From positions 38,015,187 through 38,079,186 of the forward strand of contig OW388305.1 in assembly GCA_936450465.1 (NCBI GenBank): a DNA stretch of 64,000 bases, given 5' to 3'. Positions 29,066-42,010 of the stretch are shown in pieces; position 1 is the first letter of the stretch; each line of letters opens with the position of its first letter. Origin of the DNA: Gibbula magus (Eukaryota; Mollusca; Gastropoda; Trochida; Trochidae). A program made the translations under genes and the position numbers. Under the pieces are notes generated by a model. It did no database searches and was not told where the DNA came from. It worked only from the letters and a program-made list of their open reading frames with translations.

Positions 29066-29724
29066 TTTAATCTTATTCATCACAGAAAAAATGTCAAATT
29101 TGAGTTGATAATGTTTAATAGGTTATATAACTACTGTTCATGTACCGGTAAATGGGACGTGCAGTTTCGGTTTCTACACATGCATAATGATGTTACTCGA
29201 TTTTAATTGGAAACTAGTAATTATGATATATTTGACGATTGGGGATTAAAATGCAAGCTGAGTGAATTTATTTGCACTGTATATATAAACAGCACATATG
29301 GTGAGTCGGAATGTATTAAAGACAAATAACATTTTATAACCTAACAACTCCAGATCACATCTGACATCTATTTTTGAAAGTAGGGTATCCATATTTGTTT
29401 ACCATAAACAAATCATAACAAAATTCAATCTCAATTTAATAAGACCTTAAGACGAGATATTGTCACGTTTTACAACCCAGTTGACAAAGGTCTTAAAACA
29501 CGGGATGCTTATCCCTGCAATGTTACAACATTTTTATGCATTCTGACACACACAACTCGGAGGTTTGCACTACCGAATATTTGCACAATTATCCTGTTTT
29601 GTTGACAAACAAACAACATCCAAGTCCTCAACAAATATTATGCTTGGTTTGACCCCCATCGAAAGTGTAACCTTGACCTTTGTTGACCTATGACCGAATA
29701 ATACGCTACTATAAATGATTTCTA

Positions 29725-30215
29725 ACTCGATAGACTAATATTTAGTCTCAGAAATAAGTATTTTTCTTATCAACAGCATCCCGCCAGGGGCACGGCAACT
29801 TTGTCTGCAGTAGAGAACTGTTCTACACGCAGTCAGGTTTGGGTGCAATGCTACACTGAATTTCAGTGCAGTACCACCCATGGTTCGCTAGTTCCAGCCG
29901 TTGCTCGCAGGTTTCACCGCAATGCATAGCCACATGGCGTTGCGGGCTTTCTCCCTGCCATAATACTAGAAGCCGCGATATAAGTGAAATACTCTTGAAA
30001 GCGGCGTTAAACCCCAACTCACTCACTCACTCACTATCAACAGCAATAAATATAAATGCTCTTCAAAGACCTGATCAACAGCAATATTTTACAATCAGTT
30101 CAAATAGTTATACAAAATGGAGCCCTAAAGATGCCTTGGATATCTGAGGAATGTAGACTTGCTATAAGTTTCTAGACTGGGCTGGTCGTCAATTGATTAT
30201 TTTGCTTTAGGGTCT
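29725..30215. repeat. Repeat family J (copy 1), interrupted by a SINE
   Basis: Shares AAAATGGAGCCCTAAAGATG, TTTCTAGACT and GGTCGTCAATTGA with 47300-47490. A family D SINE (29779-30034) splits it. Confidence 0.6.
29779..30034 (+). mobile_element. SINE family D, 5'-truncated, plus orientation
   Basis: Flanked by TATCAACAGCA at 29768-29778 and 30035-30045. It starts at TCCCGCCAGGGGCACGG, so only the last bases of the tRNA-like head remain. It ends in AACCCCAACTCACTCACTCA. This copy fixes the orientation: tRNA head 5', ACTC-repeat tail 3'. Confidence 0.9.
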
Positions 30216-33022
30216 GGAACAGGCAAGATTTCCATACTGAACATGAAATTAAAATAGTTGCAAATAAATGAAATTCTTGGTTTCTATCTACATCTCCCTG
30301 TCTGCTTTTGAAGTGATGATAAATTATTTGTTACTTTGTGGATATTCAAACACTAAAAAGTTTAATTATTACACAGTTGTAAAATTAGTCAAATATAGTA
30401 TTCCTCTCATTTCAAAATGCAAAAAAAATATGGTGTACACTCCGTTGATCACCAACCCTTTAAGAAAGCTAATGGAGTTTTGGTCTAATGAAGTGTTGAC
30501 TTAACATGAAGACCTACAGCTTATTCATTTACTTGACTTAAAGCTTTTAAAAGTGTCAACGAACCAAATCTTTCCTAAATTCACCTCCAGCAGGTATTGT
30601 GAATATTGAATGCACTGTAGATCTAGTCGACTGAATTCACTTGCATAATATACCTAGGTAAGTAATGAATGTTACACTGTGTCTAATGGAGTGCTTATTT
30701 AACCTGAAGAGTCAATAGGTGTTATTAATCTAATTGCATTTAAGCCGGCCTGAGGCAGAGGTTAAATCAAACACAAACGCCCGAGGTGTTGTCGGTAAGT
30801 CAAGCGTGGTGGACTGTTGTGACAAATGATTAGGTGTGATTGACCTTGTCTATACATGTCAGGGTTAGAACATAAAAACTCTTAAATTATGAGCTATACC
30901 GATGATAGATGAAATTTAAAAATTATGACATTCTTGTTTCAATATGCCATGGGTTTATTATGTTTCAACTCTTAAAACATAAAATTTAGTCAGAGCTACA
31001 GATTATAAGTTTGAACATGACATGTATGAAGATTTTTTAATATATAACTTCTTGCTTTCATTCTATCACATCATCTTTGCATAAATTTATAGAACATTGT
31101 TTTAATGTATATAGATAGTAAATAAATGACGGAAATTATCAAAAGGCAGTTGAAACTAATAACTCATATGGACAAGAATCATCATGTAAATGAGTTATCA
31201 AAACCAACCTGAGCATTTGTTTTGAACCAAAACCCATTGAAATAAAAAGATTCGAGTTGTTTGAAGAATACTGCAATCGATTCTCTATGGACCAATATTG
31301 AGGAAAAGTTAACTGCAGGCCAGAAATCTCAAAGCATCTCAGTTCAAAACATTTGACAACTATTGGCTAAGATAAACCATTTAGCTAATTCTATTCATCT
31401 GTGACAAGTGAAATCTCTAAAGCCGGTTTTATTAGGTAAGCGTGAAATGAGATAGTGGTGAGAAAGGTAGAAGAGTCTCTCTATAAATCTCACACCTGTT
31501 TCTGATAACCTTGTAAGAGGGTAACTTTGCCAACCTTTCAACGCTGAATACATAAATAAAACTGGAGGTAGCGAATATCCTTGTCGTCACCCTAACTCAG
31601 ACCATCTTATAGCAGCATTATTCAGGGCCTGGATTTTTCAAGCTATCTTAGAGCTAATTGTTAGTTTTAAGAACTACACATAAAATATATATGATTATCT
31701 TAGCATTAAGAGATCTTTGAAAATATGAGCCCAGACTTTTTAGATTTAGGTACTGCTGTGTTTGTTCTTGTCCTTGCCCAGATTTCTCATTTCAGCTTAG
31801 TGAGAGCAGAGTTTAATTATGTGTCAATAAAATGGAGACTAAAAATTAAAATATCTTTCATACTTACATTTCAATCCTTAAGTTTTAGTAGTAACAATAA
31901 AATTATGCTGGTTGAAGGAGAATGAATAATTACATATTTGTTCAAAATCTTCCTTCGAAAATAAGCTAGACAAATTACTCAACTCAGATCAAATTCAAAC
32001 CAAGAAAAGCTTTCCAAAGAATGGCAAACAAAGATATGGATAAAAGACAACTGTCAAGTCAGAAATCCCCAAATGATTGATGCAAAGAAATGAGAAAACT
32101 CTGAATAAAATAAATCTAGTACTTACAAAGTGTGGATAAATTTTAACCCAAGAAGTTTTTTTTATTTTTCAAATGAATCCTTACACAAAAGATGTTGCCA
32201 GCAAACAAACTGTTGTGAAGAACAATTCTGAGCTCTGTTGAATACAAGATTAGCACAGAGCAAATTGATAAGTGTCAATCTGATAAATGATTTTCTGCCA
32301 TTTCAAATCACACAAAGAAGCATTTCTATTCCAATTGAATTCAAACTGTTTGTTTTCATCATTAAAGGTATACAATTTAAATGTTCAAATCATCATTACA
32401 GGATATGATTGTACAAACACACGAATAGTCAACCTTGAAAACGTAAAATAACTCCTTTAAATCTCCTTTTTACCTACATTACCTATTGATATTTTATTGA
32501 ACAAACTTTCCTTGATTATGTACAACCTAAAACTATTTTACTTAACCAATTGAATCTAGCTGTACTTATATAGCTTACCTTGGAGTTTAAGTTTCTGATA
32601 AGAGTTAATCATGGTCATGGGGTGGGATGGTAAATATCCTGTATCCGCAACACCACGTATTAAGCTCACAAAAGCTTACGAAATACAATGTTTACTCTAC
32701 ATCCAGGATCTTGACCATCCCAAAAAAAGTCACATTAGACTCTACGTATCCAAATCAATTTGCCAAAAAAAGTTTTTAAAAATTTCAATAATTGCACATT
32801 GATGAAACATGATAAAGGCCAGACATTAATAATACACTCAAAGTGTATACAAACAACATACCTTAGACACAACTCTCTCCTGTTTAAATCTATGTCTACT
32901 TCACGGAGGACTACAGTAGATTTCTTCAGGCCAGTCAACATACTTATCTAGCTACTGTTACAAGCACAATAACATCTTGTGGGTCTAACTGAGCAGATCA
33001 TTGAGTAATCAGTTTGGATAAC
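30216..33022. other. AT-rich tract without recognised gene
   Basis: Apart from a family I palindrome (31624-31733) I see no exon or repeat with confidence. Short open frames here are AT-driven. Confidence 0.45.
31624..31733. mobile_element. Palindromic element, family I (copy 2)
   Basis: Arms containing CAAGCTATCTTAGAGCTAA and TTATCTTAGCATTAAGAGAT are inverted relatives of each other and of the element at 2021-2125. Confidence 0.5.
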
Positions 33023-34030
33023 GGACCACACTGTGGGCACATTTCTGGTGCACTAGACTGGGTATGTGGCTGTAATTAGAGGTCTAGACTTTCCACTGTC
33101 TTCTAATCATTATTTTAGTGCTATCTATTTCTTCCAAGTTTAACATAGCATACATACCTATAACACCTACTTGCATACAACACTGTGGGCACATTTGGGC
33201 ACATTTCTGGTGCACTAGACTGGGTATGTGGCTGTAATTAGAGGTCTAGACTTTCCACTGTCTTCTAATCATTATTTTAGTGCTATCTATTTCTTCCAAG
33301 TTTAACATAGCATACATACCTATAACACCTACTTGCATACAACACTGTGGGCACATTTGGGCACATTTTTGGTGCACTAGACTGGGTATGTGGCTGTAAT
33401 TAGAGGTCTAGACTTTCCACTGTCTTCTAATCATTATTTTAGTGCTATCTATTTCATCCAAGCTTAACATAGCATATATACCTATAACACCTATTTGTAT
33501 ACAACACTGTGGGCACATTTGGCCACAATTTTGGTGCACTAGACTGGGTATGTGGCTGTTATTAGAGGTCTAGACTTTCCACTGTCTTCTAATCATTATT
33601 CTAGTTTCATCCGAGTTTAACCGAACATATGTTCGAGCAGTTCTTGTTTGCATAACATACTGCACTGTGGGCACATTTGGGCACATTTCTGGTGCACTAG
33701 ACTGGCATTTGTGGACTAGACTTTCCCTCTGTCCCCTAATCATTAATTTAGTGCTATCTGTTTCAACTAAGTTTAACTCAGCATACGTTTAAGTAGTGCC
33801 TCTTTGTATAACATATAACACTGTGGGCACATTTGGGCACATTTCTGGTGCACTAGGCTGGGTTTGTGGCTGTAATGAAGTGTTTGACCATCCAATTGTC
33901 TCCTAATCATTATTTTACTTTCATCAAGTTTAACTGAGCATACATTTGAGTAATATCTGTTTGTATAATATACCAAGCTGAAGGCAAATGAGGGCACATA
34001 TGGCCACATTTCTGGTGCTCTAGGCTATGT
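33023..34030. repeat. Satellite-like array, unit about 156-162 bp, six to seven copies
   Basis: CACTGTGGGCACATTTGGGC starts units at 33181, 33343, 33505, 33663 and 33819, with flanking partial units. Units share TGGTGCACTAGACTGGGTAT and CTTTCCACTGTCTTCTAATC. The first units are nearly identical; those on the right are increasingly diverged. Confidence 0.93.
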
Positions 34031-34286
34031 TATGCTGGTTACACTGCTAAGACAAAATTTGTTCTAAAGACTCCATCAAAGCTTCAAAGATTATATTTTT
34101 TAAATCGTCAAAGACTCGATAGAGTCTATTAGGGGTGTAATTTCCCCTTTAATGGCTCTAAGAGATAACAAGAACAAATACTGTTTGTTGTACAACTGAT
34201 ATTGTTAGGACGGAGATTGTAATCAGACCTGTGTCGGTGTAGATATATATTATACCAGCTTGTTTATGGACAGGGCTACTCAGTTA

Positions 34287-34605
34287 CCGCAATTCCTTGA
34301 AAATAACCCTGGAGTTCTATTTCATTCTTCTGAAGGTCCGGGTTTAATTTGAGGTTGGTATCCCTTAAATTTTTATTTGAGACCTGAGTAGTATTTACCT
34401 CAGCACCTAATGACCCCACCCCCCCCCCCCCCCTGTATTCGAGGCCCGGATTTTATTTGAGGTCCAAATTGTATTCGAGAATGGTAGGCCTTAATTCATA
34501 AATCGAGACCCGGGTTGTATTTACCTCAGTATCCCATGATCCCCGCGTTGTATTCGAGACCCCCGCGTTGTATTCGAGACCCGGGTTATATTCGAGGAAG
34601 TACGG
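34287..34605. mobile_element. TA-flanked MITE with internal minisatellite
   Basis: TA at 34285-34286 and 34606-34607; termini CCGCAATTCCTTGAAAATAA and TTATATTCGAGGAAGTACGG are inverted. The interior has repeated TATTCGAGACCCGGGTT-like units and a C15 run. Related to 12689-12788. Confidence 0.65.
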
Positions 34606-34607
34606 TA

Positions 34608-37100
34608 GTCAGTTGGCAGGGAATCTGAGAAATATTTACACAAACTTGCCCGAAATTGTCTCTTTGACTTCAAGGCTTTTAATTTTTTTTACTTGAAATC
34701 TAAATCTTTCGTTTTGGAAACCTTATAATCATCGCTGACAGGCAAACAGAAGCTGAAGATAAATCTTCAATGATGTATTTCAAGTAGGAAATGTTATATC
34801 TTATAAGTAGTAATGAAAATACTCTTCAGATACTGGCTATAATTTTTAACATATAATTAGACGCTTAAAAACAGATTTCTAAAAGCTCCTATTTCCTGTT
34901 ATTGTCATGATGAAATTTTATATCTTGTTTTACATTTTCGCAAGAAATTAAAATCTTTTCTACAAAAAAACTCAGAATTATGGATTTATATTTGGAATCA
35001 CTTCTACCCAAGATGAATATCATTATAGGTAAGGGCAATACAATTTTAATTTTGAAAATAAATGAATTTTTATTTTTAAAAGAAAATGAATTTCAATTTG
35101 AAAATCTTGTAAAATGAAATAAATACACTTTTTTTCTCCCTGTTGATGCAAAAAAAGAATTACATACTTTGGACATTTTCAATTATTTATCAAAGTTTGA
35201 ATTTTAGTAAACTTCAAAGAATATCCTTAACCCTCTCCCTTCTCCAGGTAAAATATGTTGCCAAATTTCCCAGATTGTTGTTCTAGGTCCATGACCAACT
35301 TTGAATTAGGACCGTTTGTCTTTACCAAAATTTAAGGAATACCAAAAGGTGTCCCCTGGTAACCTTCTAAAAACAGATATCAAAGAACTTTGACAAACCA
35401 AACTTCACACGAACATGTTCAACAAGACTGGAAATAGTCAAATACTTCAAAATTATGCAAATTGAACAAATCACACAATTCTACTTCAATAGAAATATTA
35501 AAATTATTCTTAGATGTCATGTTGTCAAAACATATAGCAAAGATATTAGTTTGGTTTATGAGTTTGTAGAATTTATTTCAGATTAACAATTATTAAGTAA
35601 TCTTACCCAACTCAAGGTCCATTGTCAATAATGTTTAATCTTGAAGTTTGAAGCGCTTGAAGGTAATAAAACATTAACTCCTCGTAAAGTCACGTAGACC
35701 AACTGTCATGTAGTAATGTTGACCACCACGAGAGAGTAGTATATCCATTGACGTAAATAAATCAACTCACATAATCATTATGCAATAGATCAGGGTCAAA
35801 TTCCTCACAAATACGTAAATCGGTGATAAATTTGGTCAACGAGTATTGACTCAAATCCTTGTGACTAAATTGATGTTACATCCCCTCATTTTCAGTCACA
35901 AGATGATGACCCGAATATCCGTCGGGGAAATCTCAATTTCTTCCTTCCTCTGTTCTCACGGTTTATGAATAATGGGTGTAAATGTGGATTTCAGTCACTC
36001 ACATCCCGCCTTGTGGTATGACAAAATATCATTGAAGTTGAAATTTGCTCTTTTGGGAGTAAACGCACTTCCTGTCTTTGACATGTGATGAAATTTGATT
36101 CGAAGCGCAGATGCATTTGAAAAATTCGGTTTGAAACTCACTCCTTGTGGTATAGACAGAGGATGAACTCAATCACTTTTTACTCATGTTCGCATATGGA
36201 AATACATGAGTAAGTGAGTGTGTGTTCGATCCAATCCTTCTTCTTCATCACAATTTCACCATCAACTATTTTCAGACCGATCAGATCATTAAACATCGGA
36301 TTGAAATTCAAAGAGATTTAAAATTAAAATCTTAATTCACGATGCAGATTCAATATATCAGCTCACTCAGAATTGCAAATGACGATGGCAATCACGTTGC
36401 GTCTGCTCATTCAAACAGTTCCCGAAATGGGATTTTCAGAAATAGCTCTACGAGTAGACCAGGATTACGAGATGCATCCATCAATCACTCCTGTCCACCA
36501 CACTTGGCAAATAGATCAACGTTAATTGCTGCTAATCAAGTCTAACGAGTGTATGACCCTCGTCATAATTTCAAACTGACACACCTTCAAAAGCACATTT
36601 CTCTTTCATATTTCCACCTTTGACCATGATCCAGATCTCATGCATCTTGGAGCTTCTTTAACCAGAGAAAAATATTGCAAAAAAGTACTTAAAATTCATT
36701 TTAAAAAACTCTTAATACCTCCTGAGAAGTCAACAAAATGAGGTGATTTTGAGTTTTATATCATTTTCTTTAGAATTTAAATCATGACACGGCAGAGAGT
36801 ATTCTTCCATCGAGACGTCTGCAACACCATTTTGACCATGCATTGCGGTGAAAAAAAATCACAAAACTATGGAATATATTGCAGATAATTCTCCATTGAA
36901 AAATCAACTTCCAAGAACACAAACTGTTGCATGGACCCTGTCCGAAAAGTCAGCACATATTTTTAATCCCTGTGACCTCTGCAAAGAACAACTGCCAACT
37001 GATCATCTCTTGAAGAAAATATTTCTAATATAACAGCCTGCAGACTACACAGCCTGTCAACACGGGAGAACATTCTGAGAAATCTTCCTCATGATAAAGT
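34608..37100. other. Tract without recognised gene; one SINE fragment
   Basis: AT-rich with no splice-bounded coding segment. At 36785-36855 an eroded family D SINE piece (CTGCAACACCATT and ATGCATTGCGGTGAAA) is recognisable. An open frame at 36342-36545 has no known match. Confidence 0.45.
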
Positions 37101-37475
37101 CCCCTCCTCCCCCCTTCCCTCCATACTCTTTCATGAATCCACTGTGTGCTGCCAGCTCTTTGCAATCTCTCCTACCCATAAAATCCCTCTATCCCCATTA
37201 ACCTTCCTGTTATATCACATCAACAACCCCTTCCTTCAAACTGAATACTTCCCCCAAAATATTCCAAGAAGCAAACCCCCTGTAGTCAGCATTCTCTCAT
37301 TTCCTTCCCTTTGCTTTTTATTCATTCTTCTCAAGGTTGGTATACATCATCTTAAGATTACAAACCCCGTTTACCAATTCCCTCCCCACAATCACTGTCC
37401 CTCCTCAGACCTCTTCTACCCCAATCACTTTTCCTGCTTCCTCATGCCAATCAACCCCAATCCCTTACCCCATCT

Positions 37476-38000
37476 TCCACACCCATCCATCCCATCTTCC
37501 ACACCCATCAACCCCATCTCCCACACCCATCAACCCAATCTTCCACACCCATCAACCCAATCTTCCACACCCATCAACCCAATCTTCCACACCCATCAAC
37601 CCCATCTTCCACAGCCTTCAACCCCATCTTTCATACCCATCTTCCACACCCATCAACCCCATCTTCCACACCCATCTTCCACACCCATCAACCCCATCTT
37701 CCACACCTATCTTCCACACCCATCTTCCACACCCATCTTCCACAGCCATCAACCCCATCTTCCACACCCATCTTCCACACCCATCAACCCCACCTTCCAC
37801 ACCCATCAACCCCATCTTCCACACCCATCAACCCATCTTCCACATCCATCAACCCCCATCAACCCCATCTTTCACAGCCATCAACCCATCTTCCACATCC
37901 ATCAACCCCCATCTTTCACACCCATCAACCCCATCTTCAACACCCATCAACCCTATCTTTCACAGCCACCAACCTCATCTTCCACACCCATCGAACCCCA
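37476..38000. repeat. C-rich minisatellite, about 12/22-bp units
   Basis: Imperfect alternation of CATCTTCCACACC and CATCAACCC. The strong strand asymmetry and stop-free repeat units open several long frames (HPSTPSS/HTHQP-type) that I judge non-coding. A C14 run follows at about 38048-38061. Confidence 0.92.
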
Positions 38001-38274
38001 ATCTCTAACCCCAACAACCCCAACAACCCTACTACTTTCCTCTCTCCTCCCCCCCCCCCCCTCCCTCCGGAGAGAACCAGCTGAGAGAGGTATGTAAGAA
38101 TGTTCTCTATGCTGTATCCAACAGGTCTCTAATGACCCATCTACATCACTATCCCCACCCTACTGCTTCCAGAGCTTAGCTATAATACTGTCACTCTCAG
38201 TCTAATTTGTTTCTTGATACCTGGCCAATACCTGTATTTCATTCTGAACTAACGAGGTAGCTAACTCGATAGTT

Positions 38275-39250
38275 AGTCGCTTACTGTATCAATTAACTGG
38301 AACGTTCATCATCATTAGGTCCCTTCAAAATTCTAAGCCTCGATTCTATTAAATCAAGAAAAGGGCTTATATCAGCAAAAATGTTTGTATATCAATCAAC
38401 TGGGATGTTCATCATCATTGGGATCCATTCTCAATTCTATAACATCAAGAAAAGAAACATTTCAGTCGAACATTTAGTGTCTAAAATGATTTTGACCTCT
38501 GAGGTGTCGTCAATTTCAGAAAATGAGCTCTGTAAGGGGTCTCAAAGACAGAATATATCAGCAAAAAGGTTGTACCGCATTTAACAAAGACATTCATCTT
38601 GAAATCCCTTCAAAATTTCAAACCTCAATTGTGTGAAGTCAAGATCAGAGAATAGATCAGCAAAAAAGGTTTGTATCACTTTTAACTGGGATTTTAGTCG
38701 TTATCTCATTACAGAATCCTAAATCTAATTGTATAACAACAAGATCATAGAATACATCAGCAAAAGGTTTGTATCACATTTAACTGGGATTTCCGTCATT
38801 ATCTCACTTCAGAATCCTAAATCTCAACTGTATAACAACAAGATCATAGAATACATCAGCAAAAGGTTTGTATCACATTTAACTGGGATTTCCGTCATTA
38901 TCTCACTTCAGAATCCTAAATCTCAACTGTATAACAACAAGATCATAGAATACATCAGCAAAAGGTTTGTATCACATTTAACTGGGATTTCCGTCATTAT
39001 CTCACTTCAGAATCCTAAATCTCAACTGTATAACAACAAGATCATAGAATACATCAGCAAAAGGTTTGTATCACATTTAACTGGGATTTTCATCATTATC
39101 TCACTTCAGAATCCTAAATCTCAACTGTATAACAACAAGATCATAGAATACATCAGCAAAAGGTTTGTATCACATTTAACTGGGATTTCCGTCATTATCT
39201 CACTTCAGAATCCTAAATCTCAACTGTATAACAACAAATTATAGAATACA
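38275..39250. repeat. 99-bp tandem array with diverged left flank
   Basis: Five near-identical 99-base units from about 38731 (ATAGAATACATCAGCAAAAG, GTATCACATTTAACTGGGAT) are preceded by three or four diverged units of about 100-110 bases. As 99 is divisible by three, a 171-codon frame runs through the array, made only of repeats. Confidence 0.93.
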
Positions 39251-40362
39251 TCAGCAAATTTTTCTGTATCTAAGTTAACAGAATAACAATCTTGGAATGG
39301 ATGAATTAAAAAAATTCACAATTTCACACTTTTATATAATTACCGTCTCTCAATGCCTTCATCTTGACCAGGCAACCAGTGACACAGAAATGTGTCAAAA
39401 CACTCACAGCGCCTATCCAAATTGTCAGCGCGAATAAATTTCACTTGTCTCTTTTAAATCTTCTTCAGATCACCTCATCCTTCCCCACTTGTCCATTTGA
39501 AAGACTTACGACACTCACAAATGAGATAGATTTCACTCTTGTTAGTAGTTGACACTATGATACTACTTGTCGACAACTTCCTACAACACTGATTGATGGA
39601 GTCGTCTGCTGGGATGCGAGTCTTGTTTGTAAACAAGGAATTTGTTGACAAGTAAACAACGGTATTAACTGCTGGATTTAGAGAACTTGATTCTTGACTC
39701 TGGGTTTCTGTGACTTGCTTTGAGTCAGAAAATTTGGGTTGGAATCATTTCACGATGCTGCTTTCCTTTTCCTAATGTTTTCCCCGTAATGAAGATAGTT
39801 AAAGGCTCCAAATTGGTAAAAAAAATCCAAATGCTGTGTTTGATTACATTTTGGTTATAAACTTCACATTTTTCATTTTTCAAATGTCTTGATTGATTTT
39901 AAATTACCAATTTAATTGTAGAATAAAAATTCACATCAACAGATGCAGTGCTTGAATCATAAAATGGAGAAAAGAGATTAAAGATTTTTAAGTTTCTTCC
40001 TAGATTTCAAATCTTTGAACTTTGAACTCTTTTCAATCTCTGAGATATTTCAATTTATATTTGCCTCAAATTTTGCTGGGAACCATAAAATTTCAATCTG
40101 TACATCTAATTTTAATTTCAAAATTAAAAATTGGTGATATGCAAAAATACTCTAAAGATGAGTCATATCAACATATCATTAGTTTTTACATTCAAATTTA
40201 TCTAACCTTACTAAAACAATATTTTTATAGTGTGCTTCTCGTAATCTTCTAAAGATTATATAAATTAGTCATCCAACTGTTTTTAAATTCTTTTCCTGCT
40301 TTTGATTTGAAATAATGATATATTAGAATGAATTCAGCATTAACACTAAACACACCAAAGAA

Positions 40363-40650
40363 GTGCCTTATATATCACATATATCATCCCAGTGATGCTT
40401 TGTATATCAGATATATCATCCAAGTAATGTCTTGTATATCATAGATATCATCCAAGCAGTGCCATGTATATCATACATATCATCCAAGCAGTGCCTTGTA
40501 TATCACATATATCATCCAAGCAGTGTTGTGTTTATCACATATATATCATCTCAGTAATGTCTGGTATATCAAATATATCATCCAAGTTGTTACGTGTATA
40601 TCACATATATCACCCAAATATTGGTATATCACAAATATCACATATCAAGT
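40363..40650. repeat. Tandem repeat of about 32 bp, roughly nine copies
   Basis: Units like TATATCATCCAAGCAGTGCC recur with substitutions (TATATCACAT/ATCATCCAAG). Confidence 0.9.
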
Positions 40651-40770
40651 CCCATCTGTGATTGCACACCGGTACACAGAAGTCCATATATGGTCATCTT
40701 CATTATAATGGTATGAACAAGTTCAAAATTGTGTATTTGGTGTTTGCAGTAAGACACTGGTGTATTTTTG

Positions 40771-40925
40771 CAGATTGATAGACAAGGGAACCCCACCTTG
40801 ATCATACACAATATGTGTACTCGAAGCAAATTGATAGACAAGAGTATCCCAGATAGATCATACATAAAATTGTGTACTCAAAGTAGATTGATAGACAAGA
40901 GTATCCCAGTTCATACACAATATGA
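40771..40925. repeat. Tandem repeat of about 59 bp, 2.7 copies
   Basis: GATTGATAGACAAG begins each unit; GATCATACA and TGTGTACTC recur within. Confidence 0.88.
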
Positions 40926-41671
40926 CATCATGATCTGTGATTTCACGTTCACCCGGGAGCCTATCCAGATGTTACAGCTTCACAAATCTGCTTCATTCCA
41001 GTGGGTCATCAGGACAGATGGTTCAATGTCTACTATTAGCTAACCAGAGTGTTCTGAGTTATCTCCCTTGATGGCAGTTTCTAGTCCAATGATAACATTT
41101 ATCTTCAAAAAATCTGGAGAATTCGTCTGACTGTACCAGTAATCACAATTGAATATATTACAATGTCCAGTTGAGTTTTCTCAACAACATCACCTGGTAA
41201 AAAATCCTTGACCACAGTTATAAATATGTCTGCAACATTCAATATTCAGTGTTTTGAGAGATATTCAATTTTCTCCAAACAGCCTCAGATTTATCATCAA
41301 TATACTTTTGTCAAGAAATATGACTTTCAGAATAACCAGAATGTCTTTCAAACAGTGAACACTTTAATGCTAAGATAATTAGGGTCAAAGCATTCTGATT
41401 TGCCAATTCACAGGAATCCACATTAATCTCTCAATTGAATCACCAAGCAAAACAGGTCTTCATCACAATCTCCGACGACAAACACTGACCGGTATCAATT
41501 TGACCATCAATAACTTGAACCAGTAATGATTCAGCTGGACAAACCATGTACCGTTGACCATGCATGTAGCCTTTTGCACTAACTGTACAGAGTGCCCAGG
41601 TTTATGATTTGAAGTGCATGAGATGTCCAAAATGTCTCCATATGGAGGATGGAGCATAAGAGTGTGTCCCA

Positions 41672-42010
41672 GTGTCCAGAATCTTCAAATGATCATCATA
41701 AATATCCGGTGTTTCTTCAAAATTGCTTGATTATGTTTCTGAGCACAGCTATAAAATGACAGTCCAGAATCAAATAGTGATCACAAATATCCAGTATTTC
41801 CTCAAAATATGCTTGATTATGTTCCTGGGTACAACAGGAGCACAACTATAAAATTACAATCCAGTATCTTCATATAGTCATCAAGAACATCAGGTGTATC
41901 TTCAAAATTTGCTTATGTTCTTGAGCACAACTATAAAATAACAGTCCAGTATTTTCAAATGGTCATCATAAACATCCGGTGTTTCTTACAATTTCCTTGA
42001 TAATTATCTG
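41672..42010. repeat. Tandem repeat of about 85-95 bp, four diverged copies
   Basis: Units share ATCATAAA(T/C)ATCCGGTGTTTC, TTGCTTGATTATGTT and AGCACAACTATAAAAT. Confidence 0.85.

Noticed and set aside
33023..34030. CRISPR-like array
   Set aside because: Whole units repeat in tandem without unique spacers, in animal nuclear DNA.
37144..38097. Open frame of 317 codons rich in His-Pro-Ser-Thr
   Set aside because: Generated by the C-rich minisatellite; overlapping frames are open as well and there is no splice or start context.
38729..39244. Open frame of 171 codons with five 33-residue repeats
   Set aside because: The 99-bp tandem unit is divisible by three and lacks a stop; the diverged flank units have stops and indels, so no selection for coding is visible.
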